Shown: piece by piece, positions 9,440 to 19,660 of the stretch | How positions within the stretch are numbered: the stretch's first letter is position 1 | Layout: each line of letters starts with the position of its first letter | Source of the DNA: Melanocharis versteri | Taxonomy: Eukaryota; Chordata; Aves; Passeriformes; Melanocharitidae | NCBI GenBank assembly: GCA_013397845.1 | Contig: VZTG01001997.1 | Coordinates: 1,326,212 to 1,390,211 of the forward strand | DNA: 64,000 nucleotides | Direction of reading: 5' to 3' | Translations under genes and position numbers: made by a program | Notes under the pieces: model-generated | The model's database searches: none | Told to the model about the DNA's origin: nothing | The model's input: the letters and a program-made list of their open reading frames with translations, nothing else

Positions 9440-9665
9440 AAAACCATCTGCCGCTAGATTGTGTCATTCTGTCCAATAATTTGGCGGAAATAAATATCTG
9501 TATTGACATTCCATCTTCTCAACCCCACATAAGGTTCAGTGCCACGGTCGATCTTCCTGCCGATCGTGCCCACCAGAAGATGGCACTGAAGAACCCGTTC
9601 TACAGATAGACCCGAGAAGGCAGAAAACCCAGATTCACAAACCGCCCCTGTGTTCGGGAACACAA
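9440..9665. promoter_or_regulatory. CpG-retaining element, possible enhancer or exon remnant
   Basis: In an AT-rich, CpG-poor neighbourhood this block keeps about ten CpGs (TTGGCGG, CCACGGTCGATC, GCCGATCGTGCCC, AACCCGTT, CCCGAGAAGG, ACCGCCCC, TTCGGG). Such retention usually means constraint or lack of methylation. A plus-strand frame of 75 codons (9382-9609) ends ADRAHQKMALKNPFYR followed by TAG, and a 73-codon minus-strand frame covers the same bases. I recognise neither. Conserved non-coding element, small exon or methylation-free regulatory site are all possible; I favour regulatory. Confidence 0.3.
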
Positions 9666-10500
9666 AAAAATTCAAATTATTTCTCCTCGACAGTATTTGC
9701 TTTTAAGAAGGACTTAAGGCTTTGTGTTTTTTCATTTTGTTCTCAAGCGTGATGAAGAAGAGGCTAAAAGCCAACCAACCATAGTACCTAGTGAATGCCG
9801 TCTGAGTTTGCCTAGTGAAGCACATTGTTGTTTTCTCAAGTCCTCTTATCAAACTGCAACACCGATGAGCTTTCAAATACAAGATCTCGTGAGCAAAAAG
9901 GGGTCTTCTCATATAACTATTATTTATAACACCTGTTTTCTGAATGAACAATTAAGTTATTTTGAATTGAACTATAATTCTGACTGAAAAAAAGGCACTT
10001 CAGCAACTTCATGTGGAAACACATTTCTTCAAATTTTAATAAAAAATGCAAAGGATTTTCTAGTGGCATGAACATTTCCACCTTTTAAAGACTTATCTGC
10101 TATATACTAAATCTTTCTTTGGCTTCTTGCAGAATTTCAATAAATCCATATTCCTGCCTTAAAAACCAGTGCTTTCGGATAGGTTCTTTCTATTGAATGA
10201 CAGCTAAAGGGATGTAAATCTTTCAGAGTCAGTAGCAGAGACACGAGAAAAAATTAGCCATATAAAATAATTTTGGGGAAAAGTCTAGTTACTTAAGAAA
10301 ATGTAGAGATTACAAGATGGAAACTTGCTCACATCTCTTTCTCTCCAATAGCTGTTACTTCTCATGAAGATTGATGAAAATGTCTTCAACACGATCTAAA
10401 TGGCACTTACGCCTCAGGGTTCACTTCATGTCTTTTGATGCGTCCCTGATCTGGCTTTGTTTTGGGAGGTGTGATGGTATAGGACCATTAACCGTTACCA
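9666..10500. promoter_or_regulatory. AT-rich block with homeodomain-like words
   Basis: No gene is supported. The block contains ACAATTAAG, GAACTATAATTC and TAATAAAAAATGC type words (9948-10048) and scattered CpG. With its neighbours on both sides it resembles a run of regulatory elements. Conservation is not testable here. Confidence 0.25.
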
Positions 10501-10504
10501 GTAA

Positions 10505-10530
10505 GTGCTAATGTTAATTACATTAAGCAC
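10505..10530. promoter_or_regulatory. Imperfect palindrome around TTAATTA
   Basis: GTGCTAATGTTAATTACATT followed by AAGCAC is an inverted repeat of GTGC(T)TAATG with one base of asymmetry around a TTAATTA homeodomain core. It therefore offers three TAAT-type cores within 26 bp. Confidence 0.4.
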
Positions 10531-11019
10531 AATCCTCCAGTTGGTCCATCTGTTACTCATTTTTTATGTGCTACCTATTATTGTTTGGGGTTTTCTCTGT
10601 GCTCCAGGAAGATATCCTCTCGTTTCCTTCTTGGCTTTATTTAAAAGATGTTAATTTATGTATGCCTCGATGAAATACTTAAACACATTTCAAATTTAGC
10701 TTTCATTTTCGAGTGATTTTTTAAATATTATTTTTGCATGTGGTTTTAGCATTTAGTTATGGTGTTGCACCTGAACGTTTAGCTTAGTAAACCACTTCGG
10801 CATCTTGTATTTCATAGAGTGTGCATCTTGAAAAGGATTAATGTCGTATTTTTGGATGAATTTAGGCTGTTTTCCTCACATTTGAATATCACAGTTTGTT
10901 TCTTTGCTACCGTGTGCAAATTGCATAGGTTTCCGTTTCCGTCTCTGTATTTCCCCTTATTTTTCGGGTAATTCTGAAATGAAAATTGTATTTTCGGTAT
11001 TATTCACCTGCTGCTTTAC
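10531..11019. other. AT-rich stretch leading into CpG island 5
   Basis: No gene is seen. Scattered CpGs (CCTCGATG, TTTCGAG, GAACGTTT, ACTTCGGC, GTCGTATT, TACCGTG, TTTCCGTTTCCG) are more frequent than in most of the window, suggesting constraint or low methylation beside the island. Confidence 0.35.
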
Positions 11020-11120
11020 TTCTGGTCGGACCCAGCTGTGCCACTGGCTGAAGCGGCAGGGACAGGGACAGGCTGCTGATCCGGTCCGCTGCTCCCGGAC
11101 CGCAGCGCTTCGTGCACCGC

Positions 11121-11184
11121 AGCTAATTACTGTAAAGTCATAAGCCGACATAAAGCGGCCAGAATAGGATTTAGATAATTGCAG
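11121..11184. promoter_or_regulatory. Homeodomain/Hox-Cdx-type motif cluster on the island shoulder
   Basis: Within about 60 bp lie GCTAATTAC, a GTCATAAG posterior-Hox/Cdx-like word (reverse CTTATGAC), ACATAAAG and a TTTAGATAATTGCAG stretch combining GATA and TAATTG. All sit between CpG-dense sequence on both sides. The combination looks like a constrained element; factor assignment is inference. Confidence 0.35.
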
Positions 11185-11247
11185 TGTGTTTAAACTGGGG
11201 CTCCGGGCTAGTGCAGCCGCCCCCCGGGAGCGATGCGGGGCCGGCGG

Positions 11248-11541
11248 GCGCGGAGCCGGGACAGGNNNNNNNNNNNNNNNNNNNNNNNNNNNNNNNNNNN
11301 NNNNNNNNNNNNNNNNNNNNNNNNNNNNNNNNNNNNNNNNNNNNNGGGCATCAGCGGGCGAGGAGCCGAGAGAGGGACGGGCGAGGAGCTGGGGCATCGG
11401 TGGGCGAAGAGCCGGGAGAGGGACGGACGAGGAGCCGGGACAAGGACGGGCGAGGAGCCGGGGCATCAGAGGGCGAGGAGCCGGGAGAGGGACGGGCGAG
11501 GAGCCGGGGCACGGACGGGCGAGGAGCCGGGGCAGCAGCGG
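11248..11541. repeat. 23-bp GC-rich minisatellite
   Basis: Eight complete 23-bp units start at 11358, 11381, 11404, 11427, 11450, 11473, 11496 and 11519. A partial unit lies at 11346-11357, and one more unit begins at 11248 left of the gap, so the array spans the gap. Each unit opens with GCGAGGAGCC. The second half is type A (GGGAGAGGGACGG or similar) or type B (GGGGCATC..GG). They alternate partly, in the order A,B,A,A',B,A,B/A hybrid,B, suggesting a 46-bp dimer once amplified. As 23 is not a multiple of 3, no single frame is preserved, so it is not coding. Confidence 0.9.
11266..11345. other. Assembly gap (80 N)
   Basis: Eighty consecutive N lie inside the minisatellite. The true length is unknown. 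GC-rich tandem arrays are commonly collapsed or broken in bird assemblies, so the array is probably longer than drawn. Confidence 0.98.
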
Positions 11542-11720
11542 GCGCGCAGCTCCCCCTCCCGGGCAGGGGACCCACTGTCCCGGGGGAGGCTCCCCCGGTC
11601 GCCCCCCTCCGCCTTCGGGTCTCTCAGCCCTTCCCTGACAGCCCGCTCACCGCCTCGCGGCTGGAGAACGTCACAGAAAATCCGAATAACTGCGTTTGGG
11701 ACGGTTTTAACCTGGAAACC

Positions 11721-13140
11721 TGAGCACGGAGAGAATTGGGAAAGTCAGATTTGGGGCAGGGGCTTCTTTTCTCTCCCACATTTGCAACTCTCTCAGAGTT
11801 AAGCAGGAAACTGGCCCTGAAAACCGTGTTATTCGTAAAATATGGGATTTCATAAAACAAAAGGAGGGGTTGAGGTTAAGTCTCAGTTTAGGATCTGGGA
11901 AAACAAGTGCTGCAGCAGCAGGATTTCTGCTGGGTTTGCAAAGCCATAGGATTTATATAGCCCTGTGTGAAAGTCTTGTCAAACTCGGAGCAGCCATAGG
12001 TGTTAAGGCACCTGTAGGCTGGCAGTTAACACTCAGTTTAGGGTTTGGGAAACGTATTTTGGAGACATCTTACTGGTTATCTGTAAGGTAAGGCTGCCTG
12101 AGGTAAGGGGAAAGTAGGTCTGGAAACATGTAGTGGTCTCATTCAAACTCCCTGAGCAGTGGGGCAGTTCAGAACAAGTTTTGGAAAATCAGATCTCAGC
12201 AGCAGTTTCCTGTGGTGACTTGAGATGTCCTTCCAAACAGTCACATAGGAAAATAATTGAATACCTTTATTCTTAAGTTCCACCTAAGACTTGTGTTCCC
12301 TCTTATGGGCTTACAGTTACAAATAGAATTAAGGGGACATGAAATTCTGACAAGCACATTTCTCTCTTCGGTCTGTAGGATACTCTGAGTCAAGTTCAAG
12401 GCTGGATTTGAATGTTGTATTCCTATTTTGCAGGAATTGTAGGTGATCTTGAGCTTTCTAGAAGTCCAAAAGTAAGCGTAGCACAAGGAGTTAGGACAGT
12501 AGGGTTTACAGATGGATCTCTCCCGCAATGTTTGGCAAAGTTGCAGGAGATCATTGGGGACTGGCCTCATGAATCTGGTGCCTGATTCTTAATTTTCAGG
12601 TAGGAGTAGTGTTGCTCTGCTTTCTTGAAGGCCGTAGGAGAGTATGACACAACTAGGCCTGCAAGACCAGGTTTATGTATTCTTGCAAGGTCTCTTCAGA
12701 GAGGAGAAAGCCGGTACAAAATGAAGGTTTCACCTGAAGTTTTGGAGAGCTCTCCTGGAAGTTAGGGTCAAGATTTGTTTTTGGGCAGCCACACAAGTAA
12801 ATACCAAGCTGAAGTGAGGAGAAGCTAATGTGATATTTTTAATTTTGGAGTCGCTTTAACAACAGTTTATCGTATCTGTTTAAGGACTCAAGTTTGTTTA
12901 CAGAGGAGAGAGCAGTACCATGCATTTCAAAGTGCACACAGGGCTAGTACTGATAGATGTGATATACCCCAAAGTAGCCATGAGTTTCTGGGGTTTGGTA
13001 AGGGCTAGTGATAAGGTTTGAAATTCTGCAGAAGCAAGTTAAGATTTGCAGGTGACTTCAGACTTTCAGCAGGTTATTAGATTACGCCTGTTGCAGTTAG
13101 CTTGGAATCTGTAATTATGGATAAAAAGAGCTTAATTTTT
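11721..13140. other. Non-coding stretch with diverged direct repeats
   Basis: No gene is seen. A roughly 29-bp segment at 11875-11904 recurs at 12025-12053 with about four differences and one gap (shared core CTCAGTTTAGG..TGGGA). The word AGCCATAGG occurs at 11942-11950 and again at 11992-12000. A 109-codon minus-strand frame (12241-12570) has no recognisable motif. Confidence 0.45.
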
Positions 13141-13143
13141 TGG

Positions 13144-13158
13144 GCAGCAGGTGGTGCT
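13144..13158 (+). promoter_or_regulatory. CTCF-like site GCAGCAGGTGGTGCT
   Basis: It aligns to the CTCF core CCASYAGRKGGCRS with two departures (first base G for C, and T for C after the GG). It adjoins a small CpG-dense pocket at 13165-13255. Binding is conjectural; similar GGTGGTGCTG words recur near 14980 and 55757 with poorer flanks. Confidence 0.3.
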
Positions 13159-13164
13159 TGGTCT

Positions 13165-13255
13165 ACGCGATCCTCGCAGTAGCCGCTAGCCGTTGGATGG
13201 CTCACTGTGACACCGCGTTCCGTGGCGGGGGCTGCACGCTGCCCGCTTCTCACTG
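13165..13255. promoter_or_regulatory. Isolated CpG-dense pocket
   Basis: About ten CpGs in some 90 bp (TACGCGATCCTCGCAG, GCCGCTAGCCGTTGG, ACCGCGTTCCGTGGCGGGGG) lie in an otherwise CpG-poor region. It is too short for a classical island and could be a small unmethylated regulatory element. Confidence 0.4.
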
Positions 13256-15171
13256 AGGGCTCCCAGCAGGACAGCTGATGTGATTACAGGTGTTTATATT
13301 CGTGCAAATCACCAAAAAAAGTGGCATTTGCTGGAGGACAGAACGTGTGTGGGTTGCAGTTGAATCAAATAAGGATCAGGAGGATAATGATAAGGAATAT
13401 CAGAAGTGAAAGGAGAGAGAACTCTTCCCCCTGCCTCATGCAGCCAGGAAGCTGCTGACACATCTGTGCCTGAACCTGTCTCTGAAAAACAGGCAGGGAA
13501 TCCACATCCAGAAAGCACACACACACAAAGATCTGCTGCTGCTGGCGATTTCCAGGCTCCTGTGGACATCCATGGGGCGGACACCCCAAGAAAAGTGCTG
13601 AGTACGGTGGTTTCCAGCTCATCTTGCTTGCCCACAGCATTTTGAGATGGGACTTTGTCCTCAGTGCTCTCCTTTCCATAGCCATGAGCTACGATCATGT
13701 TTTCAGACTTGCACAAGAGACTCGGGAGACTATGTCCCATTTTGGAAGGTGACACAATTAATCAGAAGGACAGGCATGTTCTCCTGTGGCAGCCAGAGCA
13801 GTCCCCAGCCCAGCACTGGCTGGGAAGCTGTGCTAACACGATGCTCTGCCTTCTCCCTCTCTGCCAAGTAAGAGATGCTCAGCAGGGGAGTGTGCAGTAC
13901 TGGCACTGGCATGAAGCAGCGTGAAGCCGCAGCCAGGCAAGACAAATTAGGAAATGAAAATCAGAAAAAAATAGACAGTGCTTTACTGTCAAAATGTGCC
14001 ATGGAAATAGATGGGTTGTGAGAGTTTCTTTGTTTTAGCCAGAAGTGCCATGTCTCTCTCTCCATTGCTGCTGAAGATTTTAATTTTGGATCAGAAAAGC
14101 CAGCTCAAAGGAGCAGAAGGATACTTCTTTGGTTGTCTGGGTAGTCTGTAAAGGCACCTTAGATAAATGCTAGCAGTAAGGCACTGAGAATCTAACAATG
14201 CTTGGAAACAAAAAAAGCCATCAATCATATTTTTTGCTTACTATACCCTGAAAACTTAAAGCGGTGATGTCACAGATATGCAGCCCCTGACAGTTGTCGA
14301 CAAGGCAGAGGCAGGTACCTCTCTGCTGGAGCCGCTGGCCATGCTCCATCTCCTGTGATCCAGAGCCCTGAGGGAACACCCCGACACGTCAGCATGTGGC
14401 CAGAGGATGCGACGCTCGACAGCCAGGGGCAATGGAGTTCTCTGATACAAGAAAGGAGTTATATCTACAAGCTGTATCTCCGACGCACGTATAATAAAAT
14501 AACAATCTCAGAAAAGAGAAAGGTTTTCTCTGAAGCAGCCTCCATTGGCAGTTGCCACGTACTGTGTCTGTCCTTGTAACACGAAGCAGATCCCCACCCG
14601 TGTTGAAAGCAGTGACCCCTGCACACATTGCAGCCTGTGACAGCAGCTGAGAAGCTGGGGGTGTGCTTGTGCATGTGTAGTTAACAAACATGAACCCATT
14701 TAAATTGTTGAGAAGTTTTAAACCTAAATTTCTGTTTAAATTATTCCCTTGTTAATTGGAAATAAATTGTATTTTCTGAAAATACTGATATTACATTGGA
14801 AGAAGTCTTACAGGTTCCTTTGACACTGACAATTTTCAAAATTGATTTTCAAAAATGTTCAAAATTAAACTGTTTTCATTTAGATGCCAACAAGTTGGGG
14901 TTTTAAAATATTTGCCCTTGCAATTCCTGTAGAAAGTGGTATTTTCCCGATATGTGGTGTTTTCAATGCTGACACTTGGTGGTGCTGCAGTTAATAGGTT
15001 CACATTTTTCTGCTGCTGTTTCTCTGCTGTGACTGGTTTACTCCTCTCCTCCATTTGCAGATATGCTTGGGCAGCCGTCGAGGTCCCAGAGAAAAAACTT
15101 TATTAACGTTCCTGAGGAACTACAACCTGTTTGTCAGCAGTTCTTAAGTTAATAATAAGAACTGGAATAAC

Positions 15172-15190
15172 AGCAACAACAACAACACAA
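15172..15190 (+). repeat. (AAC)n short microsatellite
   Basis: CAGCAACAACAACAACACA: about five CAA units. Confidence 0.6.
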
Positions 15191-16649
15191 CTGCCTTTAT
15201 GACACAGTTTCCTTTCAAAATGCATAAGCATCATTCAAGTGAAGAAGTGCAAATACAGGCAAGGTCCAGTAATTATAAGTATCAGTAATAATAAGCATCA
15301 GCACAGAGGAGAAGCTCCAAAAAGGACCTTGAGGGACCACGGAGTGCATCCTCTTCGTGAAGGAGCAAGGATAGCTGGAGTTCTGCCCAGCTTTCTGTGG
15401 AATATTAGTGTAGGCTTTATGGGAATACCTCACATGCTTTGATGTGTTTTACATGCACGTCTCCCACACAGGATCCTTGGCTAAGTAAAGACGGAGGCGA
15501 GGCACGTGGCATCTGGGCATTTCAATCTGAGAGGCCAGAAATAGCTGTATATGCCAGTGGACAGTGCAACTGAGATTCTGGCTTGTTCCAGCATTTCTGT
15601 GGGGTTCATCTGTAAGTCCAGAGGTGCCAGAGGAGCTGCAGGAGGCAGCAGGAGCTGCACTCCTGTCCTGCTCCATTGCTTTGCTCCGAGACTCTCCAGG
15701 TTGTCCTCCAGACACCCAGAAGCTTGGCGTGCCCCCTGGCTTTCCCCACCGAGAGTCCTCACAGGCGTTTGTGGCATTAAGGAAGACACTGCAGGTGATC
15801 CTGGCGTGACCCCAGCAAGGTTTTACCGTCGGGAAGCAGGTGCATTCCTGCATGGCTGTGATGAGAAGCTGTCTCTCTGCTCCCACTCCCACAGGCCCAG
15901 CCCACCACCAGACTCTGTTTCAGGCACGAAATAACCCGTAGGGACAAATGACCTTAATTATTAGGATGAAGATTACTTGTTTAAGTGCAGAATCTTAGTA
16001 TTTATACAAGAAATAATCAAGACACATTGTTGTAATTAAATTGAATCTGTTCTTTCCTCCCCGAAGATTTCCCTCTAAATCTAACTTATTATTTGGTTGG
16101 TTAATCAGTATTAAAGACCCAAAGAAGTGGTGGTTCACAGATGATAAGCATGACCTAGAGCATGATTGCTATTATGGGCTTCCTGGGAAGCGTTCAGGTT
16201 TCAGGCTCCAAAAAACAATGCTGTAGCTGACAAATTGCAGTGAACACATACGCATGGAAGAAATAAGGTTCAGAAGCACAATGAATGTGCTCCTGCTCAA
16301 ACAACAGAGGCACTCAGCTGATGTGGAAAGATTGTCTCCTTAGGTGGGAAAATATGTTCTAACTTGGTGGTTCTATGTGGTGAAAGCCTCAGAACGTATG
16401 GTAGGATCAGTTTTGGTTTTGGACACATTTAGTGCTTTTTAACATGTGACCTTCATATATCATTGGTCTTGATAGGTAAAAGTGAGCTGCTGGTCACATT
16501 CTGCTGCTTCACAGAGGTTAATTTTATATGTGTGGACTTTGGATTTGGAGCAGAAAGAGGGATTTATGTGCCAGGAAGAAAAAAAAGAGATGCCATTGTC
16601 AAATTATGAATGGGAGAAACTGGAACATATACACTTACTCAAGCTCTCA

Positions 16650-16680
16650 AAAAGGAAAAAAAAAAAAGAGAAAAAAAAGG
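16650..16680 (+). repeat. A-rich purine run
   Basis: A 31-base run of only A and G, with a 12-base A homopolymer. It could be the eroded tail of a retroposed sequence, but nothing retroposon-like precedes it. Confidence 0.5.
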
Positions 16681-19660
16681 GTGGAAGTTCCCTTCATTAT
16701 TTGAACAGAATTTTACTTTTTTTTTCCACAGAAGAAAAACACGTTTGTGCCTTTATTTGTTTTCTTGGTTTATTTTTGTTGTAGCTGTTATTCCCTATTT
16801 TTCTTAATATCTGAAGATTGGATACATTTTCTAAGAGAAAAAAATTTGTTTAATCTTCACCTGGGAAATAAAGTTTGTTTTCCTTTGCACCGTGAGGTCT
16901 GTCCTTTTTACCAAAAGATTATATCATGTGTGATTTTCCCCTGGAAATTATAGAGAAACCCTGACTCTTCTGGGAAGTGAGAGAGCAAAACCTAGTTTTT
17001 CTGACAGATTGAAAGGGTTTTGCTGAACTCTTCTTCAGAATTGTGCTCCATTTGCTTTTAAATCTGTTTTAAAACCAAATCAAACATTGCTTGAGCTCTT
17101 ATTTCAGTCCACAATGTACCTAGTAACTCGTAGGTCATTAATTTACAGACGCATATTTGCAGATACTCTTGTATATCCTGTTACTCCTGCTGGAACTCCC
17201 TTACCATGTCATGGGAAAACTCTAGGGGGATTTGACCACTATTCTCTAAGAACATGTTTCCAGAATTAATTCTAATACTTTTCTCAGGAAGAAGTGTTTG
17301 GGTTTTTTTTTCAATTTACTTCCTACTTTTATTCATAGAGAGATATATACCTTTTAAGCACAGGTATATAAGTATTTCTTTCTTGTTTTCAGGATTGTTT
17401 TATTTAGTCTTGCCAGTGGATTTGACATAGACACTCCCTGTTCTCAGAGTGGTTTTTGTCTCCCAGAGTTGGATGCAAGCTGGACCTTGCAAAGGAAACC
17501 AAAGCCACAAATATCATGAAGAAAAGCAAGCATTAGATATTTGTACACCATGTACCCTGTGCATACCAATATCTCATCCCAAATCAAGCAGCTCAGCAGA
17601 CAATAAAAGCGGGTGTTGCCAGGATCTTGCTCAGCAAGAGCCCTGAGATGCCCAAGGTACTTCTGCGTTTTCCTGGTGTTGTTACTCTCTGTCTTGGTTG
17701 GGGATGCTCTGCAGACAGTTTGCACCTTCACCTGGGTTTGGCTGCAGGCAGATTGTGTGTTTATCTTGTTTTGTATACACTGTTACTCATACCACAGAAT
17801 TAATTATTAAAAATTTTGGGGAAGCAAGTAATCTCTGGGAAAGATTGCATGCTTCTAGATTTGAGAAGGTGAAAACCTTAAAAATATAACTTTATTAGAA
17901 AACAGAGACTTGAGATAGCAAAACCAAAATTATTCAACCCATTTAGAATGAGACCTGTATATCAAAACATATGATTCACCATGAGTGCAGAAAAACTTGC
18001 TTTAAACCTCTACCTAGTAGTTCCTGAATATAAAAGGTATGCACTCAGATTTAAATAAAGATGAACAAGAAAAAGTCTGAGAAGGACCTTAGCATGAACC
18101 TCACTGTAATATTCTATATAAAAATAATTTTAATATTATTATGGTGCAAGTCTTTCTGCAGAATTAAAAGAATACTGGTTGTTAGCACTCAGATAATTCA
18201 CAAAGCAGAAACTGACAGTGAAGAACCAAATCTTCTTCTGTGACAGATTCAATATATAGACTCTACACAGGAGACAGTGGGAATTGGACAATCCCATTCC
18301 GAGCTAAAATAAACACTCCCTGAGGAAGCTTTGCTGGGTGGCAGATGATGGATACAGTGGCATGATCTTCCCAGGAAGAACAGCTATATCCAAACCCTCC
18401 TTTCTTCTGCATGCCTGGGCACTGTGGCCCGAAAACATCTCTCTAGGTTGTGAGCCCCCTGCCAAAGCACAGTGTTTAAGATTCCACTTCATTCCAAGCT
18501 TTCCATGAAAGATGTAAGAAGATGCTGTGGGAGGTCCTGTGCCTGGATGGATGTGTAAGAGATACCCTCTGCTGTTGGGGCAACCCTGGCAGCTGCTGAC
18601 TGACAGAGCCTCACTGTGACTGCAGGTCTGGCCTCTTACTCCTGCAAAATGAATAGCTGGGGGATATAAGGCCTTTTTTTAATGCAGCTCGTGGTTATTG
18701 GGTTTTTTTCCCCCTAAAGGTAGTTTCTGGCCTAGCCCCATGATTCATACAGTTGTCAACAACCTCAGCGCATATCAATGACAGAACTGATTTTAATAAA
18801 TTATTCCACTTAAAAACACAGAAATGTGGTATTAAAATGTCCTGGTCCTCAAGACTTCACTCTTATTGCTTCATGCAGAGTACAATGCTCCTAACCAGAG
18901 CTGGAAGTAAAGCAGTTGACTAAAGTACGTATAGCTCAGATTACAATGTTTGCCTCCTCCAGACTGTGCCAAGGCAGATGGGAATCTCTGCAGAGGATTA
19001 GTCTGTTAACTGCAGCACCATTATTTTTCCCATTTCACCTTTTTAAAAAAAAACCTTCTGTTGTCTTATCTGTGTACCTATAACCTAAAACCTGACTTCT
19101 TGATGTAGGTGATATTACGGCTTCAATGAGTGGCAGCCTGTGAGACACAGAGCATAGTCTGAGTGCTGCTGATGAGCCGTCAGGAGGTTTTGACAGAAAA
19201 CATTCCTTTGAAAGCAATTTTGATTATTTTTTGCTTTATAAATACATCTAAATGCTAGGTCTCATTTGCAGGCTGCTAAAGTGAACAAAAGGCTCGTGGC
19301 CAGATGCTTTTTTTGTGCTTTGTGCTCTGGCTGAACCTTGTAAACAAGCTATAACCCTCAAAGCAAATTTCAGGTTACATATCCTGCAGGAGGTGTATGC
19401 CTGCTCCGCTTTAAAACCATACACCATAAGAGTAGATGCTACCTTTGGTTTTCCTCCCCTAAAAATTTAGTTTATTATAGCTTACAAATAAAAGGTTCAG
19501 CCTTTTATCTGTGCTCTGCTTGAAGCATGTAATATTTCTCCCAGCAAAATGAGATAACAGTGAGCCATGGCTGAGGGAACAGCATATGAGAAGAAATTAT
19601 GTTTTGATCCATTTGTCCTTACGTACTTATGGCAGTGAATTACAGCTGCCAGTGGGATAT

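Larger units (their letters stand above)
11020..11720. promoter_or_regulatory. CpG island 5 containing a minisatellite and an assembly gap
   Basis: A second, isolated CpG island starts with CGGACCC near 11028 and fades by about 11715 (CCGAATAACTGCG, GGGACGG). About half of it is a 23-bp minisatellite. The left shoulder (11121-11184) is an AT-rich motif block. The island may be a distal promoter, an enhancer-associated island, or an island created by the GC-rich repeat. All apparent frames through it are repeat artefacts (GEEPG-type peptides in every frame). Confidence 0.7.
13256..19660. other. Non-coding stretch, short simple repeats only
   Basis: No exon or transposon is recognised. The longest frames are 148 codons (13309-13755, minus) and 147 codons (15449-15892, minus). 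Both have overlapping rivals and no motif. Small simple repeats are CA at 13517-13527, (AAC)n at 15172-15190 and an A-rich purine run at 16650-16680. A few CpGs cluster at 14260-14420 without island character. Confidence 0.5.

Noticed and set aside
11184..11802. Several plus-strand frames through the minisatellite with GEEPG-like repeats
   Set aside because: The 23-bp period is not a multiple of three, so every frame reads similar peptides. The N gap also bridges the frames artificially.
13309..13755. 148-codon minus-strand frame
   Set aside because: Rival frames on both strands and no recognisable motif or splice context.
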